A stretch of 9,358 bases of DNA from contig JBJKSX010000008.1 of NCBI GenBank assembly GCA_046703545.1, positions 1-9,358 on the forward strand. The letters are read 5' to 3'. The translations under genes and the position numbers were made by a program. Under the pieces are notes generated by a model. The model saw only the letters and a program-made list of their open reading frames with translations. It searched no databases and was not told the DNA's origin. Below are positions 5,683 to 9,358 of this stretch, in pieces (within the stretch, counting starts at the first letter, position 1; each line of letters starts with the position of its first letter). This DNA is from JAJZOM01 sp046703545 (GTDB lineage Archaea; Thermoplasmatota; Thermoplasmata; Thermoplasmatales; Thermoplasmataceae).

Positions 5683-5939
5683 CGCTGACACTCTATTCCC
5701 AGTATTTTAACCCAAAACTCTCAAAATCAAAGGGAAGAAGGGTTTCCATTGAAGCTGCCAGGCAGTTTTCTGACGACAGGCTTGTGGAAATTCTGAGGTC
5801 ACTTAAGTTCCAGTATGATGCCAGGGATGCAAATTATCCCAGAGTGCCATGGGAACCCAGCAAGATGTATACTGTTGAAGCGAACGTGAAGAAATCAACC
5901 CTTCTGGAACTTATTGAAAGAAGGCTGCTGAAACAGTAA
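5679..5939 (+). CDS. srp19: signal recognition particle 19 kDa subunit
   Basis: An 86-residue SRP19, close to the usual archaeal length. It binds the tips of helices 6 and 8 of 7S RNA and prepares the RNA for binding of SRP54, so that nascent membrane and secreted proteins are delivered to the translocon. The family pattern is visible: LYSQYFNPKLSKSKGRRVS near the N-terminus, a helix AARQFSDDRLVEILRSLKF (25-43), then YPRVPWE (53-59), and a final helix with KKSTLLELIERRLLKQ. The basic, serine- and lysine-rich loop at 13-21 is expected to touch RNA. The start overlaps the S8e stop by 4 bp. Its stop codon lies in the loop of a perfect 7-bp inverted repeat shared with the convergent acetyltransferase gene. 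Confidence 0.94.
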   Translation: MTLTLYSQYFNPKLSKSKGRRVSIEAARQFSDDRLVEILRSLKFQYDARDANYPRVPWEPSKMYTVEANVKKSTLLELIERRLLKQ

Positions 5940-5950
5940 AGCAGTTTCAG
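5928..5950. terminator. inverted repeat across two convergent stop codons (possible bidirectional terminator)
   Basis: CTGAAAC (5928-5934) and GTTTCAG (5944-5950) pair perfectly around a 9-nt loop. The SRP19 stop lies in the loop and the stop of the PAT-type gene lies in the right arm, and only 7 bp separate the two genes. Because an inverted repeat reads the same on both strands, it could define both 3' ends. There is no T tract, so a terminator role is uncertain. Confidence 0.3.
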
Positions 5951-6450
5951 TCCAGGTTTCTGGAAATCAGGTATTCGACAATAACAGTGTCACGCCATTT
6001 TCCGTCAAGTTTTCCGTGCTTCTCGTAAATTCCCACTTCACGGAAGCCCAGAGACCTCAACAGGTTTCTGCTTGGCAGATTATCAGTGAAGACCCTTGAC
6101 AACAGCTTGGTGAAGCCATTCTTTTCGCATTCAGAAATAAGCTCTGTCATCACGGCCCTTCCTAGCCCCTGGCCACGGGCAGGTTTGGAGACATAGACAG
6201 AGAATTCCGCAATAGTTCTGTAGCAGTCCCTGGAACTATAAGGGAAAGCTACGGCGAATGACTCCACAATTCCGCTGCATTCTGCAACAACAAATGGATA
6301 TGGGGAATCGACCCATGGCTTGACATCTGCCTCCTCCTTCAATTTTGTTTCAAAGGTGGCGGTCCGTTCCTCAATTCCATGGTTGTATATCCGGACAACT
6401 CGTGGGAGGTCTGAATTGGTTCCTTTCCTGGGAGATATTTCCAATTTCAA
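5947..6450 (-). CDS. GNAT acetyltransferase of the phosphinothricin acetyltransferase (PAT/Bar-like) family
   Basis: A 167-residue GNAT enzyme whose sequence follows the PAT/Bar-type subgroup rather than the generic family: IYNHGIEERTATFET (21-35), TIAEFSVYV (79-87), motif A ARGQGLGRAVM (R92-x-x-G95-x-G97), TDNLPSRNLLRSLGF (122-136) and the characteristic tail VGIYEKHGKLDGKWRDTV (139-156). Family members acetylate small amines such as phosphinothricin, methionine sulfoximine or methionine sulfone; the natural substrate here is unknown. The start is TTG 6450, preceded by TGGAGG (6460-6455) with a 4-nt spacer; no in-frame ATG gives a better start. It lies 20 bp after priL and is the last gene of the pepQ-priL operon. 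Confidence 0.87.
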   Translation of the reverse strand: MKLEISPRKGTNSDLPRVVRIYNHGIEERTATFETKLKEEADVKPWVDSPYPFVVAECSGIVESFAVAFPYSSRDCYRTIAEFSVYVSKPARGQGLGRAVMTELISECEKNGFTKLLSRVFTDNLPSRNLLRSLGFREVGIYEKHGKLDGKWRDTVIVEYLISRNLD

Positions 6451-6454
6451 GTTG

Positions 6455-6460
6455 CCTCCA
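6455..6460 (-). promoter_or_regulatory. Shine-Dalgarno site that fixes a TTG start
   Basis: TGGAGG on the minus strand lies 4 nt upstream of TTG 6450. It is the strongest Shine-Dalgarno sequence in the window and decides the non-ATG start of the PAT-type acetyltransferase. Confidence 0.55.
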
Positions 6461-6470
6461 TCAGACTGCC

Positions 6471-7502
6471 CTATTGTTTACGCTTTCGGAAGTTGGCACT
6501 CCTGGGCTTTCTTGGCTTCTTCTTGATTGTGTAGTATTTGAGTGGATGGTTGAGCCAGTCCTGTGCGCATAGAGTGTCCTCACCCTTGTAACAAAGGTGA
6601 TTGGACTGCAGAACCGTGCACTTTGGAGGTGAGTATTCCGTACCTGATATCTCCCCTGTGACATGATTCACCTGATATTTTGTAAGGCTCTCCCTGAAAT
6701 CAGGCGCTGTCTTGAATAGCCCCATTATGCCCTCGTTGCCCATCCCAACATTATGCAGGAAGCTGACAAGGGTGAATCTGGCCATGTGCGGAAGGTTGAC
6801 TCCATCCTGCATCTGCGATATGTATTCCTTTATGCATGGCGGAAACAGGTTGAAATCCACCTCACCCAGATCAAAATTCTTCTTTATTCCAGAGGATTCA
6901 AGGATCTGGACGATCTCTTCAATGTTGGCCTTTATTGGCTGCAGGACCCTCAAGGTGTCTCCCTTGTTTATGGTGTTGTAGGCCTGGAAAGCTTTTCTCA
7001 CAAATGCCTCCCTGATCACCTTGGCGGAGGTTTCCCTGTCGGTGTAGACCACTCCGGAAGTTACGTTCTGGTACACAAGCCGATACTTGAATCCACTAAG
7101 CCTGGAGGTGTAGGTGACAAATTCACTGGAAGGTATTGCATAGGTTCCGTCCTCCTCCTGGTATTCCATCTCCACGCCGTAGCGTTTTGCATAATCCGGA
7201 ACATAATCAGGAATGACTTTTGCTGACCTGATGAAATCGTCCACCAGGTCCCTGGAATGGTTCAGCACCCTGGATGTGAGAAGATGCTCATCCACATTCC
7301 TCAATATCCAGAGGGAAAGCGGGAGGCATATGAGGTCATCAATGGTGGTGACTTCCTTTGTGCTTTCATTCCCCATGGCCTCTATGATGAGCCTTACAGC
7401 ATGCCTCCTTATCTGTCCCGATCTTGGATCATTTGACTGGAGCAACTGGGTTATGCCGGATTCCCCGGCATCCAGGTATTCATTTTCTTTGGTGCTCAAC
7501 AT
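6471..7502 (-). CDS. priL: DNA primase large subunit PriL
   Basis: A 343-residue archaeal/eukaryotic-type primase large subunit. With PriS it makes the RNA or DNA primers that start replication; PriL regulates initiation and hands the primer to polymerase. The helical N-terminal domain (about 1-200) is divergent. The C-terminal domain is diagnostic: PPCIKEYI with Cys223, LPHMARFTLVSFLHNVGM (237-254), LFKTAPDF (262-269), YQVNHVTG and YSPPKC (Cys295), then HLC (Cys304) and LC (Cys312). These four cysteines are the expected 4Fe-4S ligands. The tail from about 327 is strongly basic. ATG 7502 directly follows the TAG of the dipeptidase gene with no spacer and no clear Shine-Dalgarno sequence, so translation probably depends on coupling. 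The catalytic subunit PriS is not in the window. Confidence 0.95.
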   Translation of the reverse strand: MLSTKENEYLDAGESGITQLLQSNDPRSGQIRRHAVRLIIEAMGNESTKEVTTIDDLICLPLSLWILRNVDEHLLTSRVLNHSRDLVDDFIRSAKVIPDYVPDYAKRYGVEMEYQEEDGTYAIPSSEFVTYTSRLSGFKYRLVYQNVTSGVVYTDRETSAKVIREAFVRKAFQAYNTINKGDTLRVLQPIKANIEEIVQILESSGIKKNFDLGEVDFNLFPPCIKEYISQMQDGVNLPHMARFTLVSFLHNVGMGNEGIMGLFKTAPDFRESLTKYQVNHVTGEISGTEYSPPKCTVLQSNHLCYKGEDTLCAQDWLNHPLKYYTIKKKPRKPRSANFRKRKQ

Positions 7503-8582
7503 CTAGCTTAGTTCTATAAGGTCCTTCGGTGCGGTTGATATTACCTCGTGCGTGTCCTTCTTGACTATTACGTCATCCTCTATCCTGACCCCGCCCACTT
7601 TTGGAATGTAAACTCCTGGTTCGTTTGTGACAACCATGTTCTCCTTGAGCGGGAAATCGTAGGTTGAAGCAAGGGCCGGGTGGTCATGCACATCCATTCC
7701 GACACCATGTCCGAGCGAATGTATGAACCTGCCCTTGAACTTGGACTCGTCGATGACTTTTCTTGCAGCCAGGTCCACGTCCTTTCCGTTCACATTTTCC
7801 TTGATGAGCTTCATGCTCTCGCTCTGTGCCCTGAACACAACATCATACATTTCTTTCATTTCTTCGGTTGCTTTGCCGTAAACAACTGTCCTTGTTATAT
7901 CTGAACAGTATCTCTTGTACCTTGCTCCGAAGTCCATCAGCACAAATTCATTCTTCTTGAGTTTCCTGTCGCCCGGGGAATAATGCGGCATGGATGCATT
8001 CTCGCCGAATGCTACAATGGAGCTGAATGATGTTTCTTCTGCGCCCAGCTTCATCATTTCGTATGCAAGTTCAGAGGCAAGCTCATTTTCCTTGATTCCT
8101 TCCTTTATCTTTGGAAGCACCTTCTCAAATGCCTCGCTTCCGATCTTGGCAGCCTCCCTGAGTTTTTTGAGCTCGTCGGGAGTCTTGATCACCCTGGATT
8201 CCATGATTGAACTTGAAACGTCAATGAATTCCTTGTCTGGAATCATCCGCAGGAGCTTCTTGTACTGCTCCAGTGTCAGGGATGAGTAATTAAGGCCGAT
8301 GACATTGGCATCCTTCAACCCGCTCTTCACGGCATTCTCGAAATCAGACCTTCCATTGGCAACAACCACTTCCAGCCCAGTCTGCCTGGCAGTTTCCTCC
8401 TCAAGGGCTGAAGTGATAATCTTCAGTTCATCAGGCTTAACAAGCAGTGCTGACCCCTCGAAAAGGCCCCCTTCAACACCAGTAAGGTAAAAGAATGTCT
8501 TGTCAACTGAGTTTTCGTTGCCCTGTATTATTAAAATGGCATCTGTCTCCCTTGCATAATCAAATATCCTGTTAAAATCCAT
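7503..8582 (-). CDS. pepQ: Xaa-Pro dipeptidase (prolidase), M24B family
   Basis: A 359-residue two-domain prolidase that hydrolyses Xaa-Pro dipeptides in the cytosol, finishing the breakdown of proline-containing peptides. The N-terminal creatinase-like domain (about 1-125) is followed by the pita-bread catalytic domain with all five metal ligands: Asp217 (LMDFG), Asp228 (CSDITR), His292 (GHGVGMD), Glu321 (NEPG) and Glu335 (RIED). Spacings of 11, 64, 29 and 14 residues are those I recall for Pyrococcus furiosus prolidase (D209, D220, H284, E313, E327). His200 in MPHYSPGD is also conserved. An aminopeptidase P role cannot be fully excluded. ATG 8582 is chosen because MDFNRIFDYARE starts the domain and a TATA-like element lies about 29 nt upstream; the frame runs on to GTG 8690 but that stretch is promoter DNA. 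First gene of the priL operon. Confidence 0.93.
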   Translation of the reverse strand: MDFNRIFDYARETDAILIIQGNENSVDKTFFYLTGVEGGLFEGSALLVKPDELKIITSALEEETARQTGLEVVVANGRSDFENAVKSGLKDANVIGLNYSSLTLEQYKKLLRMIPDKEFIDVSSSIMESRVIKTPDELKKLREAAKIGSEAFEKVLPKIKEGIKENELASELAYEMMKLGAEETSFSSIVAFGENASMPHYSPGDRKLKKNEFVLMDFGARYKRYCSDITRTVVYGKATEEMKEMYDVVFRAQSESMKLIKENVNGKDVDLAARKVIDESKFKGRFIHSLGHGVGMDVHDHPALASTYDFPLKENMVVTNEPGVYIPKVGGVRIEDDVIVKKDTHEVISTAPKDLIELS

Positions 8583-8607
8583 GGTATCAATTGACAATGG
8601 CTTACGT

Positions 8608-8615
8608 GATAAAAT
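8608..8615 (-). promoter_or_regulatory. TATA-like element of the pepQ-priL operon
   Basis: ATTTTATC on the minus strand is centred about 29 nt upstream of ATG 8582, consistent with a leaderless or nearly leaderless transcript. It supports the short start of the dipeptidase. Confidence 0.45.
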
Positions 8616-8629
8616 CTTTTGTTTGTCTT

Positions 8630-8650
8630 TTCTGCAAAGTTCCAGCAGAA
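8630..8650. repeat. 6+6 bp inverted repeat midway between divergent promoters
   Basis: TTCTGC (8630-8635) and GCAGAA (8645-8650) are exact reverse complements around a 9-nt spacer. The centre, 8640, is about 28 bp from the pepQ TATA-like element and about 26 bp from that of queE, a nearly symmetric placement that could serve a shared dimeric regulator. A chance origin is possible at this length. Confidence 0.35.
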
Positions 8651-8656
8651 TTTCAG

Positions 8657-8668
8657 TTAAACGTTTAA
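8657..8668. promoter_or_regulatory. 12-bp perfect palindrome overlapping the queE TATA element
   Basis: TTAAACGTTTAA is its own reverse complement. Its right half overlaps TTTAAT (8664-8669), centred about 26 nt upstream of the queE TTG start, so it probably contains the TATA element of a leaderless queE transcript. A repressor bound here would block TBP. The palindrome could also simply reflect an AT-rich TATA region. Confidence 0.4.
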
Positions 8669-8692
8669 TCCTGTAACATATATACTCCACTG

Positions 8693-9328
8693 TTGAGGCT
8701 TACTGAAGTATTTCACAGCATACAGGGTGAAGGCCCGCTTATTGGACTGCCCATGCTCTTTGTCAGGACCAACAGGTGCAACCTCAGGTGCAGGTGGTGC
8801 GATTCCACATATACATTTGAAGGTGGCTATGAGGAGGACTTAGACAAGATCATTGAAGAAGTGAAATCTTCCAGCGAAGACTGGATATGCCTCACAGGTG
8901 GAGAACCCCTTCTGCAGAGGGAAGCACTGGAATTTGTAGCCAGGTCTGGCCAGCTTGGCAAGAAAGTGCTCATAGAAACCGGTGGGTCCCTTGATATCGC
9001 CGAATTCACCAGGCAGGATAACACGGTGATTGACATGGATATCAAGACACCATCATCTGGAGAGGATTCATCCTTGAAGCTCAGCAACCTCGAGCATCTT
9101 CGGCCCTCGGACTACATCAAGTTCGTCATCAGTGACCAGCAGGACTACTCATATTTCACTGGATTTATTGCCAATAACCGGGATTCCATAAATTGCGGCA
9201 TAGTTGTGCAGCCTGCATGGGGGACTGAATTGAAGTGGCTGACTGAAAAGGTGCTCGATGACCGGTTGAGTGTAAGAGTGCTGCCCCAGATGCACAAGCT
9301 GATCTGGGGAGAGAAAAGGGGAGTCTGA
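8693..9328 (+). CDS. queE: 7-carboxy-7-deazaguanine synthase QueE (radical SAM)
   Basis: A 211-residue radical-SAM enzyme that converts 6-carboxy-5,6,7,8-tetrahydropterin to 7-carboxy-7-deazaguanine, the ring-contracting step towards preQ0. In archaea preQ0 is inserted at position 15 of tRNA and becomes archaeosine. The N-terminus is diagnostic: FHSIQGEGPLIGLPMLFVRT (7-26), then the cluster motif Cys29-x3-Cys33-x2-Cys36 followed by DSTYTF. Also visible are LTGGEPLLQ (67-75), the SAM-binding region, VLIETGGS (92-99), MDIKTPSSGE (115-124) and the family end LPQMHKLIWG (197-206). The protein looks complete. The start is TTG 8693; no in-frame ATG lies near, and the TATA-like element 26 nt upstream fits a leaderless mRNA. 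It diverges from pepQ. queC and queD are not visible in the window. Confidence 0.95.
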   Translation: MRLTEVFHSIQGEGPLIGLPMLFVRTNRCNLRCRWCDSTYTFEGGYEEDLDKIIEEVKSSSEDWICLTGGEPLLQREALEFVARSGQLGKKVLIETGGSLDIAEFTRQDNTVIDMDIKTPSSGEDSSLKLSNLEHLRPSDYIKFVISDQQDYSYFTGFIANNRDSINCGIVVQPAWGTELKWLTEKVLDDRLSVRVLPQMHKLIWGEKRGV

Positions 9329-9332
9329 CGCC

Positions 9333-9358
9333 TTGGCATACGACACCATACTCACAGG
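9333..9358 (+). CDS. start of a further gene, cut by the window edge
   Basis: TTG 9333 opens a frame (LAYDTILTG) that runs to the window end, 4 nt after the queE stop. GGGGAG at 9318-9323 lies 9 nt upstream and could be its Shine-Dalgarno sequence. The tight spacing suggests an operon with queE. Nine residues are too few for identification. Confidence 0.3.

Noticed and set aside
6447..6461. A four-codon frame (MEAT) on the minus strand ending on the TTG start of the PAT-type gene
   Set aside because: Too short to be informative; its ATGGAGG is better explained as the Shine-Dalgarno sequence of the TTG start.
6753..7226. A 157-residue plus-strand frame inside priL
   Set aside because: Antisense shadow of a conserved primase gene; composition is odd and no start signal is seen.
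8583..8690. N-terminal extension of pepQ to GTG 8690
   Set aside because: The extra residues are not family-like and the DNA holds the TATA-like elements and palindromes of the divergent promoters.
1..9358. CRISPR array, tRNA, rRNA, insertion sequence or prophage genes
   Set aside because: No repeat-spacer series, cloverleaf-like sequence, transposase or phage gene is visible; intergenic gaps are short and filled by promoters and termini.

Overview
This window looks like chromosomal DNA of an archaeon of the Thermoplasmatota, most likely Thermoplasmatales. The archaeal assignment rests on three information-processing genes of archaeal type: the iron-sulfur large primase subunit PriL, ribosomal protein S8e and SRP19. 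AGG and ATA codons are heavily used, and genes at the head of transcription units have a TATA-like element about 25-31 nt upstream of the start codon, a spacing that implies leaderless mRNAs. The genus cannot be fixed from the sequence alone.

Layout, left to right. (1) 1-801: two GNAT acetyltransferases converge; the first is cut by the window edge, and the second is the distal gene of a two-gene operon with malic enzyme (788-2131, minus). (2) 2132-2265: a divergent promoter region with an 8+8 bp inverted repeat separates malic enzyme from a 310-residue GNAT protein with an extra N-terminal domain (2266-3198, plus). (3) 3220-4537, minus: a membrane-embedded CTP-dependent polyprenol/dolichol/phytol-kinase-like protein and, upstream of it, a small three- or four-helix membrane protein, separated by a T7 terminator-like site. 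(4) 4647-5939, plus: an unrecognised alpha/beta protein, then the S8e-SRP19 pair (ATGA overlap), whose leader holds a 17-codon upstream ORF and a possible start-sequestering hairpin. (5) 5947-8582, minus: a pepQ (Xaa-Pro dipeptidase) - priL - PAT-type acetyltransferase operon. (6) 8583-8692: a second divergent promoter region with two palindromes. (7) 8693-9328, plus: the radical-SAM enzyme QueE of the 7-deazaguanine (archaeosine) pathway, followed by a start codon for a gene that runs off the edge.

Most of this is housekeeping: carbon metabolism, isoprenoid lipid recycling, translation and protein targeting, replication priming, peptide recycling and tRNA modification. I see no defence island, mobile element, CRISPR array, tRNA or rRNA. 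The points most worth a second look are the S8e leader, the operator-like palindromes in the two divergent intergenic regions, the density of acetyltransferase genes (four in 9.4 kb) and the orphan protein at 4647-5216, which may be a degenerate TraB/ChaN-like fold. Intergenic gaps are all under about 140 bp, so no gene-free stretch over 300 bases exists.
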